Positions 9,603-17,704 of a stretch of DNA of 39,588 nucleotides are shown in pieces (the stretch's first letter is position 1; every line of letters begins with the position of its first letter). Below the pieces are notes generated by a model. The model saw only the letters and a list, made by a program, of their open reading frames with translations, ran no database searches and was not told the DNA's origin. The stretch is taken from NCBI GenBank assembly GCA_011772425.1, contig WVZO01000608.1, positions 10,606-50,193 on the forward strand, in the 5' to 3' direction. The position numbers were made by a program, and so were the translations under genes. The stretch is from Candidatus Aminicenantota bacterium. GTDB lineage: Bacteria; Acidobacteriota; Aminicenantia; UBA2199.

Positions 9603-9636
9603 AAAAGGAGTGAAGATTGGATTGTCTCCTTTTTTA
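9603..9636 (+). terminator. Rho-independent-type terminator after the array
   Basis: AAAAGGAG (9603-9610) pairs with CTCCTTTT (9626-9633) over a 15-nt loop and runs into further T residues. It begins just before the TGA (9611-9613) of the plus-strand heptad frame. Confidence 0.55.
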
Positions 9637-9741
9637 CTATGCTGTCTGCTCTCTGCTCTAAGCCCTTTAGAGGAAAGAATTCAGGCTAGTTATTATTCGC
9701 CGAAGGCGTTAATAAATATGCCCGTAGGGCACCTCTTTTGT

Positions 9742-9776
9742 TTGTAATTTGTAATTTGGGATTTGGAATTTGTAAT
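9742..9776. repeat. 7-bp tandem repeat (TTGTAAT variants, 5 units)
   Basis: Five consecutive heptamers: TTGTAAT, TTGTAAT, TTGGGAT, TTGGAAT, TTGTAAT. A shorter TGCCAAT pair follows at 9799. Apart from small hairpins such as CGCCGAAGGCG near 9699, the stretch 9640-9955 shows no supportable gene. Confidence 0.7.
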
Positions 9777-9959
9777 TTTCTTTTCCTCTCTTCCTGTTTG
9801 CCAATTGCCAATTGATCTACTGTGCTGCTTTTCTCTCAAACAGTTCTTTCAATTCTTCCGGGACTTTTTATTTGAATTTTATACCATGACTAAAACCGGC
9901 CTGTAAATAATTCGGTAAAAAATTCGCTGGCAAAAAATTCCTTTTTACAATATCGGATA

Positions 9960-9989
9960 TTGACAATATTACCCCAGTTGGGTATTATT
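9960..9989 (+). promoter_or_regulatory. Promoter with overlapping operator, DUF169 gene
   Basis: A consensus -35 TTGACA (9960-9965) and a TATTAT -10 (9983-9988) are 17 bp apart. An inverted repeat, AATATTACCC and GGGTATTATT (9 of 10 paired, 5-nt spacer, 9965-9989), covers the spacer and the -10 box. A repressor bound there would block the promoter. The repressor is not identifiable here. Confidence 0.65.
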
Positions 9990-10029
9990 GTTACCTGGAG
10001 ATGCGGCTAGAAATAATTAGGAGGAAATA

Positions 10030-10776
10030 ATGTCACAGTTACCCGATGCAGGACGACTTATCGAAAAACTGGAACTTACGGTTCCTATAATTGGGGTTTA
10101 CGATGCGCCGGACCCGGCTCCTTTTGAACCATTAGTGGAATCGGAACTGGGGGAAAATATATGCCTTTACAAATCATACCCGGATTGGCGCGAGGGTAAG
10201 ACCCTGCATGTCACCCGGGAGAATTCCGGGTGCGGTGGATGTGCCTACTGGATATTCAGCAAAGAGACCCGGACCCGGCAAGATTTTCTCAAGTTCCTGG
10301 TTGGCACCGAAGGATTAAAGGATTCCGAAGAATTAATGGACCGCTGGCTTAACCATCTCAAACCATACAAACCGGAACACCCTCATATTCTAATCGGTCC
10401 CTTGCGGCAGGACAATGTCGAGTACCTGAAAACCGTTACCTTCCTGGTCAACCCGGACCAGTTGAGTGTGCTCATGGTGGGCGCCCAGTATTATCATTCA
10501 CCTGAAGACCGTATTCCACCGGTGATTGCACCCTTTGGTTCCGGATGCATGCAATTGCTGTCGCTGCTTAGAGACCTGGACTACCCCCAGGCGGTAATCG
10601 GCGCCACAGACATTGCCATGCGCCAGCATATCCCACCGGAAATTACCGCCTTTACAGTTACTGTACCCCTGTATCGACAGCTCTGCCAGTTGGATGAACA
10701 CAGTTTCCTTTACAAAGCATTCTTGAATAATCTCAAAAAAGCCAGGGGCGAAAAAGGAATCGCCAGGGTCTGCTAG
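10030..10776 (+). CDS. DUF169 (COG2043-like) family protein
   Basis: A soluble protein of 248 residues starting at ATG after TAGGAGG (spacing 5). It has the features I associate with the DUF169 family: an N-terminal PVAV-like segment (TVPIIGVYDAPDPAPFEP), a Cys/Gly-rich GCGGCAYW, and a C-terminal half with APFGSGCMQLL and a DIAMR segment. There is no signal peptide or membrane helix. The biochemical role of the family is not established; conserved cysteines suggest metal or cofactor binding. It is transcribed alone from a strong promoter with an operator-like palindrome. Family assignment is by motif memory. Confidence 0.7.
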   Translation: MSQLPDAGRLIEKLELTVPIIGVYDAPDPAPFEPLVESELGENICLYKSYPDWREGKTLHVTRENSGCGGCAYWIFSKETRTRQDFLKFLVGTEGLKDSEELMDRWLNHLKPYKPEHPHILIGPLRQDNVEYLKTVTFLVNPDQLSVLMVGAQYYHSPEDRIPPVIAPFGSGCMQLLSLLRDLDYPQAVIGATDIAMRQHIPPEITAFTVTVPLYRQLCQLDEHSFLYKAFLNNLKKARGEKGIARVC

Positions 10777-10799
10777 TACGCTGTTTCGAAAGTTTGGTG

Positions 10800-11040
10800 T
10801 CCAATTTCGGCAATTTAACATGATCCATCTGAGGAGAATGAACCAACCATTTAAAATTCGAATAAAAAACCGAGAATATCGAAATTCGAACCAAATCCGA
10901 ATGACCAAAATTCAAATGACCAAACCGAAAGGAACCTTAACGCATCGTTTCATGCTGTTTTGAATTTTGAACATTTGGATTTTGAATTTGTTTCGTGCTT
11001 CGTGCTTCGTGCTTCGTGCTTCGGATTTAAACTTTTGCAC
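10800..11040. repeat. Dispersed repeat-rich gap with (TTCGTGC)4
   Basis: This gap holds A+T-rich intergenic repeat sequence with recurring ATTCGAA, ACCAAATCCGAATGACC and TTTGAATTTTGAACATTTGG motifs in partly inverted arrangement. It ends in four exact TTCGTGC heptamers (10992-11019). No gene is supported. Confidence 0.65.
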
Positions 11041-11069
11041 ATCATTTGATGCGTGACATTAACTAACTG

Positions 11070-12788
11070 TTATACCTTTCCAAACGGGATGCGTGTCAAT
11101 CCCTCTACCACCGTAAACCCGTTAATTTTACCCTCACTGTCACGAGAGAATCGAATCACCATACCTTCGAGAATAAATTCATCTTTAATTGTCGGATTGA
11201 ACGGCGAATCCGGGGCATTCCTAAATTCGAGCCATAACTTCCCCTCCTTGATGACAAACGTGTAAGTTACATTCAACTCAGGACTGAAAAATTCACCGGT
11301 GTATTGTTCTAGTTCTTCCGGCGAAGGTGAAACCAGTTGGACCGGTTTACACGTATCTTCCAAACGGTCTCCGGCAAATAGTTGCATGGTAAAAGGAGAC
11401 TTTTTGTTTTCCCGGGAAAATACTACAAATATGTCCTCGTTAAGTTCAAGGATTTTGAATCTGGTTTTGGAAACCGGGGCTAAAAGGTATTTCCTGGAAG
11501 CCAATTGCAATGTCAATCGGTTTTCTTCATCCGATACCGATATTTTTAGAATTCGTCTGCTTCCAGGATTCAAATAAGCACCGGTTTTATCCTCCAGGTG
11601 CTTGCGAGAGAGTTTGGCAAAGCGGGTTTTCTTTTTCTCGGTTTTTGGGGAACCAGGGGTTTTAAGCTGGTCCTGCAAATAGATATCCGCCACCTGGTAA
11701 CCTATCTTTGCCACATTAAAACCTCCGAAATTTGAGAGGCAAATCACGGAGAAGCGCTGTTCCGGGAAGCGCAGCAGCATGGCACGGTATCCTCCCAATG
11801 CACCGCCGTGAGAAACGGTTTTAAGGCCTTTGTATTGCCCGTGCACGAGACCAAACGCATAAACCTGCTCACTGTTGTCATTGAGCTTTCCCCTGGTAAG
11901 CACTGTTTCTATTACTTGTTTACCTCCCACTTTGCCGTGATAAAAATTCTGATCCCAGAGAAACAAGTCCTCTACAGTGGTATAAAGACCGCCGGAACCG
12001 ACAAGATCGAATTTAGAAATAAAAGCGGTGTATTCATTTTTTCGTTTGGGGTGTTGAAAATAAGACATTGCCCGGTTTTTTATTATTTCGGAAAAATCAT
12101 CGTGAAAGTGGGAATTTTTCATACCCAGGGGATCCAGGATATTTTTTTGAGCGAATTCCCGGAAACTCATCCCGCTGACCCTGTGGACAATCTCACCCAG
12201 CAGCAGGTAACCGGAGTTACTGTATTGATATTTCTCGCCCGGTTTGAAGTTCAGTGATTTTTGGCGCACCAACAGGTTTTTAATAACATCTTCTCCGCTG
12301 TGATAAAAGTCTTCATCCAGGCCGGCCAACCACAGCAGTGATAGGTAGCCGCGAATACCGCCGGTGTGGTGGATTAAATGGCGAATAGTAACCGCATCAC
12401 AGTACCCGGGTAATTCGGGCACATATTTGCGGATACTGTCATCAAAGCTCAGCTTGCCCTGTGCTTCCAGGAGTGCAATGGAAAAGGCCACAAATTGTTT
12501 GGAAACAGAGCCGATATAAAAGACCGTCTCCGGGGTGATGGCAGCGCCGTGTTCCAGGTTCGCTTCCCCGTACCCGTTTTTGTAGATAATTTTGCCATCT
12601 TTAACCACAGCAAGGGCACAACCCGGTGACCCGGGTTTGGTCCATGGTTCCAACAGTTTATCTACCTGTTCATTGGTTTCACCGGCAAATGAATAGGATG
12701 GGATTAATGTCAACAGCAGTGCAGTCAATACCACCGCCCCCATGTACACACCAATAGGTTTTAATTGATCTTTTTTAATATGAACCAT
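11070..12788 (-). CDS. Serine beta-lactamase family hydrolase, exported
   Basis: Class C beta-lactamase/PBP-like fold (Pfam Beta-lactamase type). The start is the ATG at 12788, 5 nt after GGAGG; an upstream in-frame ATG at 12800 overlaps that ribosome site. A hydrophobic stretch at about residues 12-34 is a signal peptide or anchor. From this start the motifs are SVSK (nucleophile Ser94, Lys97), YSN (Tyr189) and HGG (His327), as in family S12 esterases and D-amino-acid peptidases. A C-terminal beta-rich domain of about 170 residues follows (DUF3471-like in position). It probably hydrolyses a peptide or ester in the periplasm. True beta-lactam resistance cannot be inferred. Monocistronic. Confidence 0.9.
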   Translation of the reverse strand: MVHIKKDQLKPIGVYMGAVVLTALLLTLIPSYSFAGETNEQVDKLLEPWTKPGSPGCALAVVKDGKIIYKNGYGEANLEHGAAITPETVFYIGSVSKQFVAFSIALLEAQGKLSFDDSIRKYVPELPGYCDAVTIRHLIHHTGGIRGYLSLLWLAGLDEDFYHSGEDVIKNLLVRQKSLNFKPGEKYQYSNSGYLLLGEIVHRVSGMSFREFAQKNILDPLGMKNSHFHDDFSEIIKNRAMSYFQHPKRKNEYTAFISKFDLVGSGGLYTTVEDLFLWDQNFYHGKVGGKQVIETVLTRGKLNDNSEQVYAFGLVHGQYKGLKTVSHGGALGGYRAMLLRFPEQRFSVICLSNFGGFNVAKIGYQVADIYLQDQLKTPGSPKTEKKKTRFAKLSRKHLEDKTGAYLNPGSRRILKISVSDEENRLTLQLASRKYLLAPVSKTRFKILELNEDIFVVFSRENKKSPFTMQLFAGDRLEDTCKPVQLVSPSPEELEQYTGEFFSPELNVTYTFVIKEGKLWLEFRNAPDSPFNPTIKDEFILEGMVIRFSRDSEGKINGFTVVEGLTRIPFGKV

Positions 12789-12859
12789 TTTTACCTCCAT
12801 TTCGCGTTTTATTAAAGACTATATATATCATGATAAAGAAAAATATTCAAGCAAAAGCT

Positions 12860-12982
12860 TTTTTGCCTCCGCCAGGGGCTCTTTTTGAAAAAACCGCCCC
12901 TGGATCCCGCAAAAACTTTTCATACACGGTCAGCCTGTGTTACGTGGCTTCAGCCATCGTACCCCATTGGAATTATTACCAT
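12860..12982 (+). repeat. Partial copy of the CATACACGGTCA hairpin element
   Basis: Contains TTTTGCCTCCGCC, a perfect hairpin CCAGGGGC/GCCCCTGG (12872-12879 with 12896-12903), AACTTTTCATACACGGTCA, then CATCGTAC and CCCATTGG. It matches the right half of the longer copies at 30362 and 39220 in the same order. It occupies the divergent gap between the hydrolase and transporter genes. Confidence 0.8.
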
Positions 12983-13036
12983 TTGTTTCACTGACTTACT
13001 GATTCACTGATTCACCGTCCTCTTCTTCTCTTCTCA

Positions 13037-13070
13037 CCTTCGTGTCCCTTTGTGTAACTTTGTGGCTAAA
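13037..13070. repeat. CACGAAG/TTTGTGGCTA-type dispersed repeat
   Basis: CCTTCGTGTCCCTTTGTG followed by TTTGTGGCTA is the reverse orientation of the TAGCCACGAAG repeats at 34590 and 39171. Just upstream lies CTGATTCACTGATTCACC, a short direct repeat. Apart from these, 12983-13124 is without visible features. Confidence 0.55.
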
Positions 13071-13124
13071 ATTTTATCAGTTGACAAATAGTGGAGATTT
13101 TGGAATAATGGGCAGCATTGCGAG

Positions 13125-14330
13125 ATGTTTATTCTTAAAAAGGTTTTTTCCCTGTATAAGGAGGCTTACTCCGGTCTGCCCAAAGAGGCATGGCTCCTCT
13201 CATTGGTGGAGTTTATCAACCGCACCGGGTCTATGGTTTTATTTTTTATGACACTTTACCTGACCCAAACCTTTAACTTCTCTACCACCCAGGCCGGGCA
13301 GGTGATCAGCGGATACGGGCTTGGGGCACTTTTAGGCTCCTATTTAGGAGGAAAGCTCACCGATGTTTTAGGGGCCTATAATGTCCAGAAAATCAGCTTA
13401 ATACTTACAGGCACCGGTTTTATCCTGTTGGAGCTGATGATCTCGTATTGGCTCATCTGGGGAATGATGTTTTTCGTGGGCATGGTGGGTGAAGCCTTGC
13501 ACCCGGCTAATTCTACGGCTATTTCCCAGGTATGTCCGCCGGAATTGAGAACCAAAGGATTTGCCTTGAACCGACTGGCAACCAACCTTGGCTTTACTAT
13601 CGGCCCGGTAGTGGGTGGATACCTGGCGCTTATCAATTACAGCTTGCTCTTCTGGATTGACGGCATAACCTGTTTGTTGGCTGCTGTTATATTTATGTTA
13701 TTCTTTAAAACCGCCAGACCGCTGCAGGAACCCCGGGCCGCCTCCGCCCCCCCTCCCCGGTCGGTGTGGAAAGATTTCTACTTTCTTAAGGTATTGGTTT
13801 TTACCTTTTTATTGGGTATTATTTTTGTCCAGTTATTTAATACGTTTCCCCTGTTTTTCCGTACCATTTACGGTTTTAAGGAGAACCGCATCGGTCTTTT
13901 AATTGCCATTAATACTATTTTGATCGTATTATTTGAAATGCTGCTGATGGACGCTTTAAAAGAAAAAAAACTTGCAAAGGTAATTGCCCTGGGTGTGCTG
14001 TTGTTTGGGACTGGTTTTGCGTTAATGCCGTTGGGCAGGGGGTTTATATTTGCTGCCTTTACCGTAGTGGTATGGACAATGGGTGAGATTCTTTCCATAC
14101 CATCATTGGCCACGTTAATCGCCAATCACTCGGATGACACAGTGCGGGGAAAATACATGGGATTATTCAGTTTTGCATTTGCTCTGGCGGTGACTGTTGG
14201 TCCGACTATAGGTGCGAAGATTTATGCTTCTTTTGGGCCCAATGCCTTATGGTTCGGATGCGGTGGAATGGGTATCCTTCTCTTCCTGGGTTTCACCTCT
14301 CTTAAAAATAACCGGGATTCAAAGGACTAG
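13125..14330 (+). CDS. MFS transporter
   Basis: An inner-membrane protein of 401 residues with about 12 hydrophobic segments and a central hydrophilic loop (about residues 200-220). The loop-2/3 signature GGKLTDVLGAYNVQK is a variant of MFS motif A. FTIGPVVGGYLA in the fifth helix resembles motif C of drug:H+ antiporters, so a DHA1-type multidrug or metabolite exporter is plausible. The substrate is unknown. No clear ribosome site precedes the ATG. An unrelated overlapping ATG frame at 13042 is rejected because only this frame encodes transmembrane helices. Confidence 0.88.
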   Translation: MFILKKVFSLYKEAYSGLPKEAWLLSLVEFINRTGSMVLFFMTLYLTQTFNFSTTQAGQVISGYGLGALLGSYLGGKLTDVLGAYNVQKISLILTGTGFILLELMISYWLIWGMMFFVGMVGEALHPANSTAISQVCPPELRTKGFALNRLATNLGFTIGPVVGGYLALINYSLLFWIDGITCLLAAVIFMLFFKTARPLQEPRAASAPPPRSVWKDFYFLKVLVFTFLLGIIFVQLFNTFPLFFRTIYGFKENRIGLLIAINTILIVLFEMLLMDALKEKKLAKVIALGVLLFGTGFALMPLGRGFIFAAFTVVVWTMGEILSIPSLATLIANHSDDTVRGKYMGLFSFAFALAVTVGPTIGAKIYASFGPNALWFGCGGMGILLFLGFTSLKNNRDSKD

Positions 14331-14424
14331 ACCAGGATTTTCAGGATTAAAGGATGACCAGGATTTCTTGTATTGGTGGGAAAAGGTGGGATTGGGAATC
14401 ACCTTAATCTGTGTTAATCAGTGG
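14331..14424. repeat. CCAGGATTTTCAGGATTAAAGG-type dispersed repeat
   Basis: ACCAGGATTTTCAGGATTAA and GACCAGGATTTC, then AATCTGTGTTAATCAGTGGTT, are members of widespread intergenic repeat types related to the block at 33651. They fill the gap between the convergent MFS and PilZ genes. Confidence 0.5.
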
Positions 14425-14769
14425 TTAGAACTCAGGTTTACCGAGCTCAATATTCTGATGCCGCATATATTCTACGAAATTCAAATATTCAGGCGGTGCT
14501 TCGGTTATTTTAATTCCTATACTATCCGGGACATTATCGTCTTTATCGTCGGACTCTCTGCACCATATTACCTCACCTTTCAAGTTAAAAACTTCACCCG
14601 GAACTGCGATCGATACAATAATCTCTGTTTTGGAAGGAACTTCCTTTTGAGAACCGATACACATACCGGTTTTGGATAAGTTTTTGGTTAAACCAAGTTC
14701 GTCAAAGCCGCTTTCGTTAAAACTGACAATAAATTTTTTGCTTACCCGTGGGTCTTTTCTCTTTGGCAT
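14425..14769 (-). CDS. PilZ-domain protein
   Basis: A single-domain protein of 114 residues. The ATG at 14769 follows GAGG at a suitable distance; an upstream GTG at 14781 overlaps that site. The c-di-GMP-binding signatures are both present: RxxxR (Arg4, Arg8) and N-x-S-x-x-G (Asn30, Ser32, Gly35), followed by beta-strands including VFNLKGEVIWC. It is probably a cytoplasmic c-di-GMP receptor acting on motility or surface secretion. No cyclase or phosphodiesterase is nearby. Confidence 0.85.
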   Translation of the reverse strand: MPKRKDPRVSKKFIVSFNESGFDELGLTKNLSKTGMCIGSQKEVPSKTEIIVSIAVPGEVFNLKGEVIWCRESDDKDDNVPDSIGIKITEAPPEYLNFVEYMRHQNIELGKPEF

Positions 14770-14857
14770 CTTAATCCTCACAATAATAAACGTTTTACAT
14801 TAAAATACAACCCTCAATTGGTGATCTTCTGACCATTCCATGTCCATTGACGGTTAT

Positions 14858-14886
14858 ATATTACACTATATTGTATTTTTTTTCAA
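14858..14886 (-). promoter_or_regulatory. Likely promoter of the PilZ gene
   Basis: Reading leftward, TTGAAA (14886-14881), a 17-bp spacer and TAATAT (14863-14858). The surrounding sequence is A+T-rich. Transcript leader would be about 85 nt. Confidence 0.45.
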
Positions 14887-14965
14887 CCGCTGGAGAGAAA
14901 AAAGTTAAATTTTAATGTTTACATCCTTCTGTGCTGTTGCTCTTCAGGCACCGGTTGTGGGAAGA

Positions 14966-15535
14966 TCAAAATAAAACTCCCAGGCCAATACCTGCCTTTA
15001 AACCGCCCAGCTTTACCGTGATATCATCGATGGTATCGGAGGCAGTTAAAAAACCAATGGAAAACTCAACAAAAAGGTGCCGGGTCATATGAAACGTCAC
15101 ACCATTGTCCAGCCTTAATCCAATAGCTGAATCACTAACCTCCGCTCCCAGGGCCTCTTCCTTATAACTAACAAAAAATAAACCCGCTTCAACTTTATAA
15201 TCAAATGTTGAGGAAATTTTTAACAGGAGACCCAGTCCGGCAGATAAAAACTGTTGTTTTGCTTTTGCTTCCAGGTTCAAAACCGGGGTAGTCTCTTTGG
15301 CTGAAAACCAACCATACCCTGCCCATAGATACAACTTCGGGGACACTTTAAATCCCGCCTTCAACTCAGGATAGAATTGCCCCTTCCCGTAAAAATCTTT
15401 AAAATCCTTATCTCCCGGGCTAAAATAATTGGCAGAAGCAACTATCATCAACCGGTCAGCGGCAAAACCATTTCCTTTTCCCAATACCACCAAAAATACT
15501 ACAAGCATTAACACGAATAATAATGTTCTTTTCAT
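14966..15535 (-). CDS. Outer-membrane beta-barrel-like protein
   Basis: A 189-residue protein with a clear signal peptide (MKRTLLFVLMLVVFLVVLGKGNGFA). The start is the ATG at 15535, 5 nt after AAAGGAGG. The mature part alternates short amphipathic strands and turns (FYPELKAGFKVSPKLYLWAGYGWF, FLSAGLGLLLKISSTFDYKVEAGLFF) and ends in phenylalanine (GLGVLF), typical of small OmpW/OprF-like eight-stranded barrels. It lies 84 bp downstream of the SBBP gene on the same strand and may belong to that operon. Specific function unknown. Confidence 0.7.
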   Translation of the reverse strand: MKRTLLFVLMLVVFLVVLGKGNGFAADRLMIVASANYFSPGDKDFKDFYGKGQFYPELKAGFKVSPKLYLWAGYGWFSAKETTPVLNLEAKAKQQFLSAGLGLLLKISSTFDYKVEAGLFFVSYKEEALGAEVSDSAIGLRLDNGVTFHMTRHLFVEFSIGFLTASDTIDDITVKLGGLKAGIGLGVLF

Positions 15536-15619
15536 TTGCACCTCCTTTTATAATTACTCTGTAAAAGTTTACTAGAAAATAAGGTTTTGTGCAATGGATA
15601 TAAACCTGGATTTATCATA

Positions 15620-17683
15620 TTATATGGTTTGTTCATTGGATTCTCCGATAACCACTCCGTCGGCGTCCAGTGCCTCTACTTTATAGGTATACGCCCTGTC
15701 CCCACGGGGAAGTAAGTCGTAATAGGTATAGATCCCGCCCTGGACTTCCGGGGCCGGGAAGTCTTTGATTGCCTGGTATTGATCTGTACCTATGGATTCT
15801 TTCCTGTATATAACATAGTTTGAAACCGGGATATCTCCGGGATTATCAACGGTCAACAAAATTTCGGCAGCCTGTTTGCGGATGAGCCATGCCCTCTCTT
15901 CCCGGCGGTATACCTGGATAGAGAAAGGAAAGCGGCGGATTTTCACTGCAAAGACATTTTCATCTCCATCCACTATTTCCCGGAATTGCCGGTGGGGATT
16001 CATTACCGGGAAATCTGTACTGGTTGTAGAGCCGGTGACGTAAGCATTTCCACGGGCATCCACGGCGATACCGGCGGCCTCGTCTATTTCACTTCCTCCA
16101 AGATAAGTGGAGTAGACTAAGCGGCTTCCGGAGGGGGCGAGTATTGTTACGAAGGCATCTGAAAATGGCTGGTTTAGGTTTGACTGATAGGGATTTTCCG
16201 TGGGGAAATCCTCGCTGGGTGTAAGCCCAGCAACATAAGCGTACCCTTTGCTGTCCACGGCGATACCGCCAACATCTTCATACCCGCTGCCTCCCAGGTA
16301 GGTGGAATATACAAGCGTGTCACCCGCGGGCGATAATTTCGTGATGAAGGCATCTTCATAGTATCCCTCATCAATTTTGCGCAGATTTTCCTGGAACGGA
16401 TTTTCTGTGGGAAAATCTTCGCTGGCCGTAGTCCCGGCAACATAAGCGTGCCCGCTGCTGTCCACGGCGATACCCCCGGAGTATTCATACCAATAACCTC
16501 CCAAATAGGTTGAGTACACCAGGGTGTTGCCCGAAGGTGATAATTTCGTTATAAAAACATCCTGGACGATGCCCCCGGCACTTATTTTAATATTTTCCTG
16601 GAAGGGATTCGCCGTGGGGAAATCCTTACTGCTGGTATAACCGGTAACATATACGTTCCCGCTGCTGTCCACGGCTGTGCCGGTGCAAATTTCATAGTCG
16701 CTTCCTCCCAGGTAGGTGGAATAGACCAGGGAGTCGCCCGAGGAAGATAATTTCGTTATAAACACATCTATCCCATAATATACCCCCTCATTTAAACGAA
16801 GACTTTCTTGAAAGGGGTTTTCTGTGGGAAAATCCGGGCTGAGGGTATATCCGGCAACATAAGCATTCCCTTCGCTGTCTACTGCGATGGCCGTGGAGTA
16901 ATCCTCATTCTGTCCGCCAAAATAGGTGGAATAGACCAATACCACCGGGTCGATGATTAATTCCAGGTTTTTATCGTAATCCCCCATGGCAAATCCATAA
17001 GTGTTTTTATCGATTTTTTTGAATGTTATATCGATATCTATTTGGTTTTTATTACCCGAAGAAGGGCAGGCTGCACCTGGCCGTTGATAACCAACAGGTT
17101 TTTTATGAACCCATTTACCAGATCCTGTTTCGATTAACAGGTTCCCCTCATCATCCAACCGTGTGCCTTTAACATGTTTGTATTCAAAGCGGATATCACC
17201 GGGATTGCCCCCGGGTTTCACCATCCAATCATACTCGATCTGTCTTTCAATTCCATATACCTTTAAATCGATATGGTTGTACAGGCTTTTGTACATTACC
17301 GCCCTGGAAGTGGAAATACCGATCCTCCATTTAGAAGGGTCCCTGCCCTTAAAATAATTAACCCGATGACCGGTTATATCCACCGGCACCATTACCGGAT
17401 TTTTATCGGCGTTAAGAAATATCAAGCGGGATACATCACGCAGATATGGCTTAGTTGAGTAAGGTGAGTAAGGTGAGTGGGGACTGTCAAATATCAGTCC
17501 TTTTTTGGTCATCCACAGGGTATAAAGGGATGTCTTCGTGTAAAATTGTGCCTGGGGGTTCACCTGCCCTTTATTAGCAATAAAATATAAGGATATTTTT
17601 CCATACACTGTGCCCTCTGCCTTTTGAGCCTGAAGAAGCAAGGGCACTAAACCAATTAAAAAAACAATAATTATTTTCTTCAT
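15620..17683 (-). CDS. Secreted SBBP beta-propeller repeat protein
   Basis: The chosen start is the ATG at 17683, 5 nt after AGGAGG (an upstream in-frame ATG at 17701 lies before that site). A signal peptide is followed by an N-terminal beta-domain (about residues 20-250) commonly found before SBBP repeats. Five SBBP repeats then follow, each YSTYLGG...AVDSxGxAYVxGxTxSxDFPTxNPFQ. A C-terminal FN3-like domain has IYRKES and YTYKVEAL strands. It is last or near last of the LRR operon, 21 bp after the upstream stop codon. A 9-bp tandem repeat (17455-17481) encodes the SPYSPYS stretch. It is probably a surface recognition or adhesion protein. Confidence 0.9.
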   Translation of the reverse strand: MKKIIIVFLIGLVPLLLQAQKAEGTVYGKISLYFIANKGQVNPQAQFYTKTSLYTLWMTKKGLIFDSPHSPYSPYSTKPYLRDVSRLIFLNADKNPVMVPVDITGHRVNYFKGRDPSKWRIGISTSRAVMYKSLYNHIDLKVYGIERQIEYDWMVKPGGNPGDIRFEYKHVKGTRLDDEGNLLIETGSGKWVHKKPVGYQRPGAACPSSGNKNQIDIDITFKKIDKNTYGFAMGDYDKNLELIIDPVVLVYSTYFGGQNEDYSTAIAVDSEGNAYVAGYTLSPDFPTENPFQESLRLNEGVYYGIDVFITKLSSSGDSLVYSTYLGGSDYEICTGTAVDSSGNVYVTGYTSSKDFPTANPFQENIKISAGGIVQDVFITKLSPSGNTLVYSTYLGGYWYEYSGGIAVDSSGHAYVAGTTASEDFPTENPFQENLRKIDEGYYEDAFITKLSPAGDTLVYSTYLGGSGYEDVGGIAVDSKGYAYVAGLTPSEDFPTENPYQSNLNQPFSDAFVTILAPSGSRLVYSTYLGGSEIDEAAGIAVDARGNAYVTGSTTSTDFPVMNPHRQFREIVDGDENVFAVKIRRFPFSIQVYRREERAWLIRKQAAEILLTVDNPGDIPVSNYVIYRKESIGTDQYQAIKDFPAPEVQGGIYTYYDLLPRGDRAYTYKVEALDADGVVIGESNEQTI

Positions 17684-17704
17684 ATCATCCTCCTGCTTCA
17701 TTTT

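Noticed and set aside
9820-9880. Remnant of a gene 3' end (reverse strand reads VPEELKELFERK)
   Set aside because: Only about a dozen residues with no continuing frame; too short to call a pseudogene.
12860-12982. Riboswitch or attenuator of the MFS gene
   Set aside because: The same sequence recurs at 30362, 35890 and 39220 beside unrelated genes and in both orientations, so it is a dispersed element.
13042-13251. Alternative start region for the transporter (ATG 13042)
   Set aside because: It is in a different frame from the transmembrane-encoding frame and stops at 13251.
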